A DNA stretch of 64,000 nucleotides from NCBI GenBank assembly GCA_022559845.1, contig CM040121.1, positions 349,158,243-349,222,242 of the forward strand, given 5' to 3'. Of this stretch, positions 23,057-35,287 are shown one piece after another. The translations under genes and the position numbers were made by a program. Below the pieces are notes generated by a model. That model saw nothing but the letters and a program-made list of their open reading frames with translations, did no database searches and had not been told where the DNA came from. This DNA is from Amorphophallus konjac. Taxonomy: Eukaryota > Streptophyta > Magnoliopsida > Alismatales > Araceae. Each line of letters begins with the position of its first letter. Position 1 is the first letter of the stretch.

Positions 23057-25137
23057 ATGTCCACCCGTAGTGGAGCCGTTTATCGACCTGATCCATCCTC
23101 TTCGGTTCCCCTCATGGATTCCAATCCCCAAGTCAACCAAGATGCCCATAGCGAGGAACCCCAAGGCCAAATGGGCCGGGTGGATGCTGCCCTTGCCACC
23201 ATCCTTCCCCAACTAGAGTCCCTTTCCACTCGGCTTGCTCAGTTAGAAGAAAACAAACCCCACCCAAGGAACGATGGTCCGAGAGCCCACAATCCACATG
23301 TTGAAATTGATAGGGAGAACTTGAATGCTGACCCCTATCATGACTATGAGAGGCCTCGCCACCATCAACATAATGAAAGGCATCCACGGGATGACCTGGA
23401 TGACCATTTCCTAAGGATGATCAAGGTGGAAGCCCCAAACTTCGACGGTTCCCATGAATCAAGTGCCTACTTAGAATGGGAGACCTCCATGAACCAATAC
23501 TTTGAATGGTACCCTATGTCCGACCAAAGGAGAGTGATATTGGCCAAGATGTACCTCACCAAATTAGCCAAGACTTATTGGCTAAACCAAGAGGGGTTAC
23601 GAAGGGTTAGACGAGAAGAGCCTATTGACACTTGGGAAGGTATGAAGAATCAACTTAGAAACAAGTACCTACCCCTATCCTACCACCAAATGCTCTTAGA
23701 TGAGCGGCAAAGCCTCACCCAATAAGGAAAGACCATGGTCGAATACATTGAAAAAATTGACTCCTATCTTTTGAAGTGTGGAGTGCATGAGGACCCGGCC
23801 TTAACCTTGTCCTGATTTAGAAACGGGCTCCAAAACCACATCAAGAGAGAAGTCTTCATGAAAGGTGTTGACAACCTTGAACAAGCCTACCAAATAGCTC
23901 GGGATGTTGAAAGATTCTCTAGGATCCCTAGGTTTGCACCTCCCCGGCCGGCCGATCCCAAAAACATGGGGCCCCGAACCAATCCCCCCCCATGAAGGCC
24001 CCTAGCCCAAGTGGGAATGCCCCGTTGCGGCCTTACAATCCACCTCCCACCATCACTCCAACCAAGGCCGCCCCTAGTCATCCTCCTCCACGGAGGGAAG
24101 AAAGTTCCAAGGGTCCAAGTGTAGGAGGGACCACCCTGGGTAGTGGGCGCCAACAATGCTATAGATGTCAAGGGTTTGGACACTACACGGGGCAATGCCC
24201 ATCTAGAGGGTTGTCTAGTTTACTAGTAGAGGAGGAAGCTCCCCCACCCCAAGGGGAACTTGAAAGCATGATTGAGGTCTATGAAGCCTCACTAGATTGG
24301 GAGGAAGTGTATGAGGCCCAATACCATGAGTCGGGTCTAGACCACACATTGACACCTACCGACTCCCATCTAGGAGTGATTAGATGCACCCTCACCAAAC
24401 CCCAAGAGGAGGACTGGCGTCGGACCTTAATTTTTCACACCTTTGTTAAGATAGGGGGTCATGTGAGAAAAGTGATATTAGATAATGGGAGTTGTGTCAA
24501 CGCCGTGTCCCCCGACACCGTTAAACTCCTTGGGCTTACCATCACTCCCCACCCTAGCCCATACCGGGTCTCTTGGATCAACAACAATTCCATCCCGGTC
24601 AACATTCGCTGCCTTGTGCCCCTCACCTTCTCTTCCTACCATGGCCAAATATGGTGTGATGTTATCCCCATGGAAGTAGGTAGCATCCTACTAGGGAGAC
24701 CTTGGATTTACGATGTGGATGCCACTATTTTGGGTAGGACCAACACATGCACCTTTGAGCATGAGGGAAAGACCATCCGTCTTAATCCCTCCCCACCACG
24801 TCCCTTGCCTAAGAAGAGCCCACCCCCTCAAGGTCAACACTCCACTACACCCCAAGCCTTGGGGAACTCCACCCCTCCAACACAACCTCTTACCCAAAAC
24901 CCCAATCAAGGTGTGACTTCGGGGTTGACCAAGGGTCTTCATCTCATCACCAAAAGAGAGCTTGAGGAGGACATAGCTCAAGGGGCACCTTTATGTGCGG
25001 TGGTCATTTACCTAGGAGAGCCCACCCCCTCCAACCCCCATCCCATAGAAGTCTGGCATCTCCTAGAAAAGTTTCTGATGTGTTCCCGGAGGAGCTCCCG
25101 GACCAACTCCCTCCCATGCGTGATATTCAACACGTAA
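23057..25137 (+). pseudogene. Broken gag and protease region of A
   Basis: The frame starts MSTRSGAVYRPDPSS at 23057. A coiled-coil-like stretch is followed by the capsid (APNFDGSHESSAYLEWETSM, then YWLNQEGLRRV and MKNQLRNKYLP). Stops interrupt it at about 23723 and 23815. A shift at a run of eight C near 23983-23990 moves the reading to the frame of 23992-25137. That frame has a zinc knuckle CYRCQGFGHYTGQC (24157-24198) and a retropepsin-like domain. The catalytic motif reads ILDNGSCVNAVS (DNG in place of DTG or DSG), followed by SILLGRPWIYD. A further shift near 25075 leads into the RT frame. Confidence 0.85.
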
Positions 25138-28055
25138 TTGATCTAGTTCCGGGAGCCACCCTTCCAAACCTTCCTCATTATCACCTCAATCCACATAACA
25201 TGCCGAACTTCGTAGGAAAATAGAGGAACTCATTAGGAAGGGCTTCATCTGCATTAGCAAAAGTCCATGTGTCGTCCCGGCCCTTCTCACCCCAAGAAGG
25301 ATGGATCATGACGGATGTGTGTGGATAGTCGGGCCATTAATAAAATCACCATCAAGTATAGGTTCCCTATCCCTAGCCTTAATGACATGCTAGCTGGAGC
25401 CTCTATTTTCTCCAAGATCGACCTTAACAGTGGCTATCACCAAGTTAGAATAAGGCCCAGAGATGAGTGGAAAATGGCCTTCAAGACCAAGGATGGCCTT
25501 TATGAATGGTTAGTCATGCCTTTTGGGCTCTCAAATGCCCCAAGTACTTTCATGCGTCTTATGATGGAGGTCCTTAGGCCTTACATTGGGGTCTTCCTAG
25601 TGGTCTATTTTGATGACATTCTCATCTATAGTCAGTCCCAAGAGGCCCACCTTGACCACCTTAGGCAAGTTTGCACCGTCCTTCGGCATGAGAGTCTATT
25701 TGCCAACCTAGGGAAGTGTCATTTCATGACCAAGTCCATTACCTTCCTAGGATTTATAGTCTCTACCAAGGGCATCTCCATGGACCCCGAGAAGGTCCAA
25801 ACTATCCTTGATTGGCCGGAACCCCACACCTTACATGAGTTCCGAAGCTTCCATGGGTTGGCCACATTCTATAGGAGGTTTATCCGGGGATTTAGCACCA
25901 TCACCGCCCCCACCACTGATTGTCTCAAAAAGGGAACTTTTGTGTGGACCAAGCCAGCCTCCAAAGCCTTCCATGAGCTTAAGGAAAGGATAACCCAAGC
26001 CCCGGTCCTATGCCTATCCGATTTCTCCAAAGTCTTCGAAGTCACATGTGATGCATCCAGGATAGGAATAGGAGGGATCCTTAGTCAAGAAGGGCACCCA
26101 GTGGCCTTCTTCAGTGAAAAGCTATGTGATGCTAGGGTAAGATACTCCACTTATGACAAGGAGTTCTATGCCATGATTCAGTCCCTCCGACATTGGAGGC
26201 ACTACTTATTTCCCAAAGAATTTGTCATCTTTTCCGACCACGAGGCCCTAAAGTACCTCAACTCCGAGCAAAAGTTGAATGCCCAACATGTCCGCTGGGT
26301 TGAGAACATCCAATCTTACACCTTTGTAATCAAACACAAGGCAGGAAGTGAGAACCACGCAGCAGATGCGCTCAGTAGGAGGATCTCTTTGTTGTCTACC
26401 ATCCATGTGGAGGTTACCAGGTTTGAGAAGCTCAAGTATGAATACCCTGGCTGCCCTGACTTTCAGCACATCTATTCCACCTTGACCACCCAGTCTAGAC
26501 GGGAACATGAGGGTTTTATCTTAGAGAATGGGTTCCTCTTCAAGGGGCCAAAGCTTTGCATTCCACGGACCTCACTCCGTGATTTCTTGGTTTGAGAGTT
26601 ACATGCAGGGGGACTAGCTGGTCATTTTGGTTGCTCTAGTTGAGGGTCAATTCTTTTGGCCAAGTCTCAAGAGAGACGTAGCCAAGATAGTGGGTCAATG
26701 TCGCATATGTGCTTCGGCCAAACAGGTGAAGCAAAACACCGGCCTTTACACCCCTCTCCCCATCCCCGACCGTCCATGGCAAGACGTAAGCATTGACTTT
26801 GTGTTAGGCCTACCGAGGACTCAAAAGAAACATGATTCGATCTTTGTGGTAGTTGATAGATTCTCTTGATGGCCCACTTCATCCCATGCTCCAAAACCTC
26901 ATATGCCTCCGAGTAGCCAGGTTGTTCTTTGATGAGGTTGTTCGACTCCACGGGTTACCCAAGACCATAGTCTCCGATAGGGATGTCAAGTTCACCAGCT
27001 ACTTTTGGAAGACCCTTTGGCACTTGATGGGTACCCTCCTCAAATTCTCCACAGCCTACCACCCTTAAACTGATGGCCAGATCGAAGTTGTCAATCGGAG
27101 CCTAGGGAACCTCCTTAGGTGTCTTGTCGAGGATCATCTAGGGAATTGGGATCTCATTCTACCTCAGGCTGAATTTGCATATAACAACTCTATCAATAAG
27201 TCCATAGGGATGAGTCCATTTGAAGCTGTGCATGGGTACAAGCCAAGGAAAGCTTCATATCTCATTCCCCTTCCCCAGCATGCTAGAGTGTCTATTTCGG
27301 ATGACTCATTTACCCAACACATTAGAGAGTTGCATGAAGAAATCCACAAGCACATCAGCAAGAAGAATGAGACTTACAAAAGGTAGGCTAACTCTCATCG
27401 GTGTCACCAAGAATTCCATGTGGGTGACTTTGTGATGCTGAGGACGGAGAGGCTCTCCCCGGGAGCCACCTCCAAATTGAGGCTTCGTGGGGCTGGTCCC
27501 TTCCAGGTTCTGAGACGCATTGGCACTAAATCCTATGAGTTAAATCTTCCCGAGGAGTACGGAGTGAGCCCCACATTCAATGTGGCCGACCTAGTGCCAT
27601 ATAAGGGTCCCACGATGGTACCCAGTGAAGATATTGAGCCCATTCCCCCCATTGAGAGAGCACCCACCGGTGAGAAAAGTCCACCAGTCAGGAAAGCCCA
27701 GCGTGAGCGGATTGAGCGAATATTGGATGAACATGTCACTACCACCAGAAGCAAGCTGTACGAGCGCTATCTCGTCAGGTGGAAGGATCGGCCTCCTTCG
27801 GAGGATTTGTGGGTGAGTCGGGAAGATCTCCAGCAGCTGGATCCCGACCTTCTCGAGCAGTATCACAGCAGATGGACCCCTACTCGACGGAGTCGAGCTC
27901 TTCGCAGCCGAGGGTATTTGATGGAGGCATCACCCACGACTCCCCCTGGCTTGGGTCATCATCACACCCCGGAGTTGTGTGAGCTCGGGCATCACTCTAT
28001 GTGGGCCCAATTATCCATTTTGAGCTTTCTATTTGAGTCATTTGATGTATTTTAG
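25075..28055 (+). pseudogene. Broken pol of A (RT, RNase H, integrase, chromodomain)
   Basis: RT begins DVFPEELPDQLPP near 25080, with frameshifts before 25315. The long intact piece 25315-26595 carries the RT core with YFDDILIYS (25606-25632) and RNase H ([42 protein letters not shown]). Integrase follows in pieces: zinc part ...CRICASAK near 26700, core [23 protein letters not shown] and DGQIEVVNRSLG, with a frameshift near 26865 and stops at about 27067 and 27385. The frame from 27388 holds the integrase tail (GPFQVLRRIGTKSYEL, then FNVADLVPY) and a chromodomain near 27700-27865 (ILDEHV, YLVRWKDRPPSEDLWVS, LLEQY). In the neighbouring frame the C-terminus crosses the polypurine tract and LTR edge, as in relatives. 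Confidence 0.9.
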
Positions 28056-30378
28056 CTTTTATTTGAGTCATTTCCCTAGGTCTGTGATTTATTTCCTTAT
28101 GTTTGAGTCATTATTCCCTAGGTCCTTGGTTTATTTCCCTATGTTTGAGTCATTATCCCCTTGGTTGGCTTATTGGACTGCTTTTGTCATTACATGTAAA
28201 GCCAGGGGTAGTTTGGTCATGTAAAAGGTTGGGTCCCTATAAATAGGACCCCAACCCCATTTGAGAAATCTAATGAAATTGCCATATTTTGAGTTCCAAA
28301 ATTCAAGTTTCTTGTGGAGAGAATCGATTAGTGGGGTGTGAATCCCTAGGGTGAGAATCCCTCCCATTTCACTCTCTTTCTCTCTCTCTCTAAGGGGCGC
28401 ACCCCCTCTCTCTCCTCCTCCCTTGGCCGCCCCTCTTCTCTCACCTCCCTCCAGCCCATGTCAGCTTTACATCAGCCCTAACCCTGCCACCTAAGCTGTC
28501 ACCTCATCCACCTTTTCACTTCCCTAGGTGCATTCATTGCCCCCCCACCAATTTCCACCAAATCTCCTCCCTCCCTAGGAGAATCTTGGCCTTCCCAACA
28601 CAATCCTCCCCCTTCCCCATGCAATCCTCCAACTCCCAAGAGAGGTTTCAAAATTTTCCCTCCACTCTCTCCTCCCCCATACCCTAGGCTGCCCCAAAGA
28701 GGGATCCCCCCCTTGATCTGGTCGCCCCCATCCTCCATCTCCACTCCCCCAAGAGCATCCCCCACCTCCCCTCCTTCTCCACCTTGAGCATAGAGCAGCA
28801 CCCCCATCCCCTGTGTCCCCCCTTCTCCTTGCACTTCCACCCCCCTCCAGCCCCTCCACACCTCCCCCACATCCCCTCCTACCATCCCTCCATCTCCCTT
28901 CACCAATTAGCAACCCTTCTCCCTATTTCATGGTCACTTGGAGCTGCACCAGCAATCTTGTTTGCAGCTGAGGACCTGCAGAGTTCCAGCACCTTGCAGA
29001 GCCGGCCACGACTTCATCCCGACATCCCTGGAAGCATAAAAAGCACCGTCGGAATCCTCTCCTTGTCCTCTTCGCAGCAGTGGTGGTCTCGTTCTTATCT
29101 GAGTTCGTGGCGACCCGGAGGAGCCATCATCGCCGGACTGCGCATCCTATTCCTGATAGTCAACCTAAAGCAAATTGCAGAGACTCCCTCGGCCATCCTC
29201 TTGAAGTTATGGATGCGGGGCTTGGCTGAGGGCTTCTACGACGAGTCTCCTTCCAGTCCCAAGAAGCGGCACTCCGTTCGGCGTCCGGAGCTGTGAGTTT
29301 CCATTTTTCTCCCTCGGGTGCGTTGATCTATTCCCTCTGGAATTGATCTGACACCCGACCACTTTTTGGGCCCTCGCCATCAACTCTGACCTCCTCCGGC
29401 GTCCCCGTAGGTCTTCGTTCGAAGAGGATTCAACCACAAATCTAACAACTCTATCCACGACTGAATCAGAGCTCGGGAGAGTCCGTGGTGACCTCACCTT
29501 CCTGCTGCAGTGGTGCAGAAGCTGTCAAAACCAGAAGACAGTGAAAATGTTCGCGACTCTGCCCCAGCCATCTCCATCAACCAGAAATTCCCCCAAAAAT
29601 CAGATGTCCTCCTGGGCCAACCCATGAGGTTTTGCCACTGGTTTCATCCCCAAAGGAGTTTGGGAGAGACCGCAGTGGAGCCAACATCGACTGTCTATCC
29701 TCTGTTCCAGAGAGCGGGCAGAACCGACGACTTTCTATCAATTAGTCCCTAGATCGATTTTCCGCTCCCCGCCTGGCCGACTTACAGCCCCTCCCTATGG
29801 AAGGTAGTGTTTGAATGTAAATTTAGCTTCCCTTCCCCTTGTTCAACCCCCTTGCATGGGAAATAGTGGTGTAACATCTTAAACTGGTCGAAGCTTCACC
29901 GGCGCAGCGTGTGGGGAACCCACGCTTCCCCGCTCGCTCACGTCTCCGAACGGGACCGGTTTCTTCAAACCGGTCGAGTAAGTGCTCTACCCCTTGCTTC
30001 CCTTAGTGCTTGTTTGTTCAATATTAGTTCATGAACTCCGCTGGTCAGGAAGAGTGAGCGCCCGATCCCGTGAGCATAATTGCTTTCGAGTAGCCACCAT
30101 GGGGAGAGACTGTGACCGGTGCCCTCGGCACCTGATCGGCCCCATTGAATTGGGCCTCCATACCCTTGGGATGAACCTTGGCTTTGCTGGCCCTCTACCA
30201 GCAAGGGCCCAGCCCTCACAATCTCGACTCGGCATCGCCGAGTTACCCCGGTGCTTTGGGTGAGTGTTGGGTGAGTGGCCGCCGATATCGGTTCCTTTCT
30301 CTTGCAAATTGTGCTTGCTTGTCAAGGTCCCAGGTGCATCGGTCTTGTGGCTATCACCGCCAAGGTGGTGTCACATCA
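27919..30378 (+). mobile_element. 3' LTR of A
   Basis: Start set at TGATGGAGGCATCA (27919), which forms a 5-bp inverted repeat with the CATCA end at 30378. It follows CCGAGGGTATT, laid out like CCGGGGAGAAT before the TGATGGGG end of element E. Length 2460 bp. It has imperfect repeats of TTTGAGTCATT...CCCTAGGTC at 28027-28165, a TATA box TATAAATAG at 28238-28246 and a CT tract near 28371-28391. No gene is seen in it. The start is inferred because the start of the 5' copy is outside the window. Confidence 0.8.
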
Positions 30379-33300
30379 ACACTGGTCTTGAACCTTGGGG
30401 ACCGGTCCCAGAGCCTCTGACTGATAGCTCCACACTGTCGATCACCGCAGGCCGGGTCTTCTCGGTTACCATCTCGGGGGGGAGTCTTCCTCCGCTCCCC
30501 AAAAGAAGCGTCGCCATCGCCGCAAAGGTAGACGGCTCACCGCTGCAACCCGCAACTCCGGTAAGACTATTCTTGTCGGTTACTTGAGGATTCGCCTCGA
30601 TGGGGGTGAACCAATCATACCCTAGGAGCGGACCGTTCCCACCCTCTCCACGTCCAACCGTTTTGACCTCTTGCGGGAAACGCGAGAGGATGAGGCGAAG
30701 CTCAAAGGAGCGGGTTCCTCGGCAACAGTCGGGGGGCACCCACCACAGCCCGATGCACGGGCTCCCAAGACAACTCGTCAGAAAAATGGCGACAAGGGAG
30801 ACCAGCAATCTGACTTGTGGAGAATCTGGGTCACCCCATAGGAAGCTCAAGCCGTTCGAAGGGTGCATATTAGAGACCCCCTACGAGCACTCAGATGCGG
30901 CATCAAGCAGGATGCGACTGGTCCCACAGTAGCATCGTCTGACGATGCCTAGTCATCTAATGTCCCCCGCACAAGCAAGCGGAGGCAAAGGCGGGCCCGC
31001 TCCCGGGCCCTCCAGCAGCCTGTCTCGGGCTCTCCTCCGACCAATATCGGGAGTGAGCCCCCTCTGCAATGCACCTCGGTCTTTGACAGACTAGGGGTGC
31101 CTATTCGCCCCGAACGGCGTCTGCGCAATAAGCGGACTGCCCGGTTCATCAATGACGCGGTTCGAGTGTTCGCGTGCTACACCACTGAACACCAGTCGGA
31201 CACCCAGTCTGATGACCGGAATCAACCCCTATCCCACTTCAGGAGGCCGCGCCATCAGGTTCCGCCGCCTCCCCCAACAGGTCACATCGGTACTTTTGCC
31301 AGACCGCAGTTGTCAGAACGCGCGGAAGAGGCCCCGGTGGAAGACCGTGACCCTCCTATCAACACAAAGCTGGTCAACAATGACCCTCCTGCAAACGAGG
31401 CTCAAGAAGTGACCCTCGATACTCTCATGAAGGAGAACCAGCATCTGAAGGTCCTCCTGCAAGACCTCCTCCAGGAATGGGACCTCCATCCTTAGCAACC
31501 TGCTAGGCCTCCGACCGAGGCACCGGCACCGCCGGCTGCCCGTGAGACTGCCAACACCTCAGCGGCGATCACCTGAACCCCGTTGGCAATTGGGTTTGGC
31601 ACACCCCCGGTTGAGGCTCAGCCACGAGTCTCCAATACGCAAATGTCGGAAAATCTCCTGGCACAACGCCAGATGATCGAATGTATTGTCGAGACAAAAC
31701 TCGCCCAGTATTGTGAAGGGGTTGTCACAATAGATCTCTATAGTGTGCCCTACCCGCTTCACCACCAGCTGAAAAAGCTTCCTCCAGAGTACGCCAAGCC
31801 CCCGAAGCTGTAAAAGTTTGACGGGCAGGGGTCACCATAAGAACACTTGGCCTACTATGTTACGGCCATGGGCGAGTTAGCGTTGGATGAGTCGTACCTC
31901 CTCCCCTATTTCGCTACTTTACTTACGGGAATGGCCTTTCAATGGTATTCCCCCCTGAAGCCTAGCTCAGTCATTGACTGGGCAGACCTCCACAAGAAGT
32001 TCCTCGATCGCTTTCAAATGATCGAGGGAAAGATCTCCTTGGCCGAGCTCTGCTCTCTTCGGCAAAGGAAGGGCGAGAGCACCCTCGACTTCATCAAGAA
32101 GTGGCGAGACCTCAGCATGAGGTGTGTCAACCCGCCACTCCAGGAGGATGCCATTACTATATGCCGGCGGGGTTTGGCAGCTGAGGTCAGCGAGAAGATT
32201 CTCGGTGCCAACATCAAAGGCTTCGACCAACTTAATTCGATAGTTGTCGAAATAGAGATGTTCTTCGCCGATAACCCGAGCTATACTGCAGCAAATGATA
32301 AGCAAACGCGAGAATGCCAGTCCGGTAAGGAGGTGAATACTGTTGAATTCACCCCTGCTGCCAAAACTGATAAAGAGGCCAAACCAAGCGATTCTGACAA
32401 AAAGCCAGCAGACAAGCCGATCGCTCCCTCCTTCTCAGAGCGCATGAAGACTCCCTTCTCATTCAAGAATGAATATACGAAGATGCTCTTCGACCTCTGC
32501 ATGGCCCAGAAGATTATCGAGCTGCCAGAAATCCGCAAGCCGGACGAGGCCCTGAAGTTCGACGATCCCAGCTATTGCCCGCATCATCGCATGTTGGGCC
32601 ACTCAATTGAAGATTGCTATGTCTTAAAGACCCAGGCACAGAAGCTGATCCGAGACGGCCTCGTTAAAAGGAAGAGCGGTCTCGTCGATCCTCCGCAGCC
32701 ACATACGTGGTCTAGACCAGCTAAGGCAACACGCGTGGTCCACTACCTGGCCAGCGTGATCCACATGGTGACTGCGTTCTCTCTCTCTGATGTCGAAGCA
32801 GGGGAGCTCAGCACCAGTCAGGGTGAACATTCACTCTGGTATCCAGGGTGGAGGCCCTGGCATGATCGTAGACCCCTCTCCTTCCCCAAGGAGAGAACCC
32901 GGTGACTCTTCGATATCCTCGTCGAGAGGGGGCAAATCATGCCCCGCGACTCGCTGGCCGACTACACCCATTGGGACTTTAGTCACCCCCAATACTGCCC
33001 CTTCCACGCTAGAATCTGCCACCCGATCGAGTCCTATGAGGAAGTTCAATACCTCATCCAGGAACAGATCCAATGGGAGCAGATCGATGCGGAGGGGAAC
33101 TCCATGTCACTTGTCAGCCTTCGACAAGCTATCGAAGAAACCCTGAGCATCGCCAAGGATGCGCCAGGGCGGCCAGACTCCCCTCAAGAAAATGGGCATG
33201 AACTGCCTTACTAGCATCCCCCAGAATGGCTCGAGTTCTGGGCCGACAACCAAGAAGCGCTCGAGCGATTGCAAAGGCGTAGAGAGCGGGATGCCAGGGC

Positions 33301-33714
33301 AGAGACAGAGCCGGCCAACTTTTTGGTCAACGTCATCCATTCTCTTGCTCCTCCAGCCCCTTCGGGCTCCTAGACACCAATATCCGACCAGCCACCCCCA
33401 ACCACTTCGGCTGTGCAGTGGCGGCCATGGCGAGAGCTGAAATCTCTCCCTTTCTCCGAAGAAGACACCGCTAGGCTCCTCCGACTCCTCCTCGGCCGAG
33501 AGGACGTTCTGGTGGGTGAGATGACGACGGTCTCCTCAGCTCTCTCTTGTCCTCCTCCCATCCTATCTCCGTCTCCGGCGTCCATGGATAGGAAGGGAAA
33601 GCAAAAGTAGGGTGAGATCCCAGCCCAGCCGCGTCACGCCCCCTCAGCTGATGGGCTATCGGGTCCTCCCCACCTACCCTTTAACATAATCCGAAGTACA
33701 AAGAAGACATCTTC
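30379..33714 (+). mobile_element. Gypsy C (Tat-like), left visible segment
   Basis: Sequence between the right end of A and the left end of B. It carries one long degraded Gag frame. It continues beyond B at 60667. The LTRs, PBS and 5' end of this element are not visible. Confidence 0.8.
30441..33714 (+). pseudogene. Broken gag of Gypsy C
   Basis: One frame can be followed to 33714 through many stops (for example 30626, 30839, 30950, 31493, 31574, 31811, 31838). It contains SVFDRLGVPIRPERRL near 31075 and a glutamine/leucine-rich helix near 31420-31490. The capsid core follows (KFDGQGSP, EHLAYYVTAMGELAL, GMAFQWYSPLKP, LRQRKGESTLDFIKKWRDL). Two partial knuckle-like motifs are present: YCPHHRMLGHSIEDCYVLK near 32575 and YCPFHARICHPIESYEEV near 32993. 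These features fit Tat-lineage Gypsy Gag. The longest intact piece is 31847-32905. The true start is not evident. The same frame resumes at 60667 when B and one TSD copy are set aside. Confidence 0.8.
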
Positions 33715-34704
33715 TGTGAGACCCGTGCTTTAACGAATCTTTACCGGTAATCAATTAAAAATTTAATCCATGAATTTCAGCTAATTTTATAAAATTTATA
33801 GGCTTTTTCTAGTATTTAATCTAATTAGATTAAAGCCTTTATGTAAATTACTGGGCATATGCATAATTATGCCTTGTTGGGGGTTTAGAATACAAAATAA
33901 GGTTAAAAATAAAAAAAATATTTTTTTAAATTTTTTTAACCCCCGATCGATCTTTCCCCCTCTTTCTTACTTTCCCAATCTCCCCGCCCCTCATTACACC
34001 CGAAGGCGACGGAGCGCCCAGGGGCACCCGCGGGCGAACACCCCGAGACCGGCGCCCCCTCTCCCCGTTCCTCCACTTTGGCGTGTGGCGACCGCGGCCA
34101 CGGCCTCCGGCGGCCTCGCCGGCAACTTAGCCAAGGAAGAGGACCACGACCGGCCCCCCTCTCTCGCCCCCTTTCTCCCTTCACGGCGCGCGTAGGTGGG
34201 ACGAGACCGGCGACCCCCTCTCGACGTCCCTATTCTCGGCGGCGCGGTGGCCCGGCAGCCTTGGCAGAGGAGCCGATGACCTCACCAGTGGGCCTGCGGG
34301 GTGGAGACCGTGGCGATACCCTCGACGAAGGCACACCCCGACGCGGAGACGCGATTCCACGGTGGCATCGATGGCCTTCTAGCCTCGTCTGAAGCGTCGG
34401 GAGCTTCCCCATGACAGGAGGAACACCGTAGCATCAACCCGGGACAAACCGCGGAGTGGGGAGATGGCCGAGAACGAGCGAACTGCGGCAACCCTTGGCT
34501 TGCTCGCGGTTGGAACGGACGTTTTCATCGCGATTGAGGTAGGGGGATTGTAGCCCTAGCCCGTTAAATTGTTCTTAAAGTATGCCCATCGTCGCTGAGT
34601 TCATAGATTAATAATAGCATGCCCATCATCGCTGAGTTTATAGATTAATTGTAATACCCTCAAATATAGCTAAGTTGTACTCTATATCACCGAGACACCT
34701 TTTG

Positions 34705-34801
34705 AAGTATCGGCTCAGTTCTTGTAAAGAACTCCGGAGTTAACCGTGCTTAATGTGGAGTAGTACTGGGATGGGTGACCTGCCCGGGAAGTCCCCCATT
34801 C
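34705..34801 (+). other. 5S rRNA-like domain, Cassandra 5' LTR
   Basis: Resembles the 3' two thirds of plant 5S rRNA. The A box AGTTAACCGTGCTT (34738-34751) has one change from AGTTAAGCGTGCTT. GAGTAGTACTGGGATGGGTG with GACCTGCCCGGGAAGTCC covers the intermediate element and C box. It is not a functional rRNA gene: the 5' third is not recognisable and the context is a TRIM. Confidence 0.85.
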
Positions 34802-35190
34802 TGGAGCCGATCACTGCTTGAAAGGGACAAAACCGTGAGGTCGGTAGGCCAAAGCGGATAATACCTCGATGGTATAGAGTACGTGGCGTGACAGAATGGT
34901 ATCAGAGTCATACCCCAGCCAGATGTGTGGGAACTAAGTGCCATGCAGGGCAAAGTGCTACGCTATGGGAGCCACCTCTTGAACCCGTATTGGGACAAAG
35001 TGCTACATAGTGGGAGCCACCTCTTGAGCCTGTAGGGGCCACCTCTAGAGTCCTACCTGCCTGGGGGTTTGATTGTGTGATTGCGTGCTATATGGGCCCA
35101 GCGACGAGGACGTCACGTATATAAGAGGGGTAGATTGTAACACCCTCAAATATAGCTAAGTTGTACTCTATATCACCGATGTGCCTTTTG

Positions 35191-35287
35191 AAGTATCGGC
35201 TCAGTTCTTGTAAAGAACTCCATAGTTAAGCGTGCTTACTGGGGAGTAGTACTGGGATGGGTGACCTACCCGGGAAGTCCCCCATTC
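35191..35287 (+). other. 5S rRNA-like domain, Cassandra 3' LTR
   Basis: The same domain with an exact plant-type A box AGTTAAGCGTGCTT at 35224-35237 and C box CTGGGATGGGTGACC near 35252. It could bind TFIIIA and direct Pol III transcription, as proposed for Cassandra. Confidence 0.85.

Larger units (their letters stand above)
21487..30378 (+). mobile_element. Gypsy chromovirus A (in-window right part of a split element)
   Basis: Contains the rest of the 5' LTR, the internal coding region and the whole 3' LTR. Bases 21487-21491 (atcag) are the right TSD of Sirevirus 1. The pol order PR-RT-RNase H-IN and a C-terminal chromodomain place it among chromoviruses; I cannot fix the sublineage. The missing first 970 bp or so of the 5' LTR must lie left of the window: in-window pieces total 1,487 bp and the matching part of the 3' LTR is 1,488 bp. 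The five bases after its end (acact) would be its TSD. Confidence 0.85.

Noticed and set aside
28499..28913. Glycine-rich protein on the minus strand
   Set aside because: It is antisense to a C-rich leader in the 3' LTR of A; composition alone keeps it open.
33869..34412. Host exon suggested by a GC-rich patch with several open frames
   Set aside because: The same patch with different open frames is in the other LTR of B (42149-42845), so it is LTR sequence.
34705..35287. 5S rRNA genes
   Set aside because: Only the 3' two thirds is recognisable and both copies lie in the LTRs of a bounded Cassandra element.
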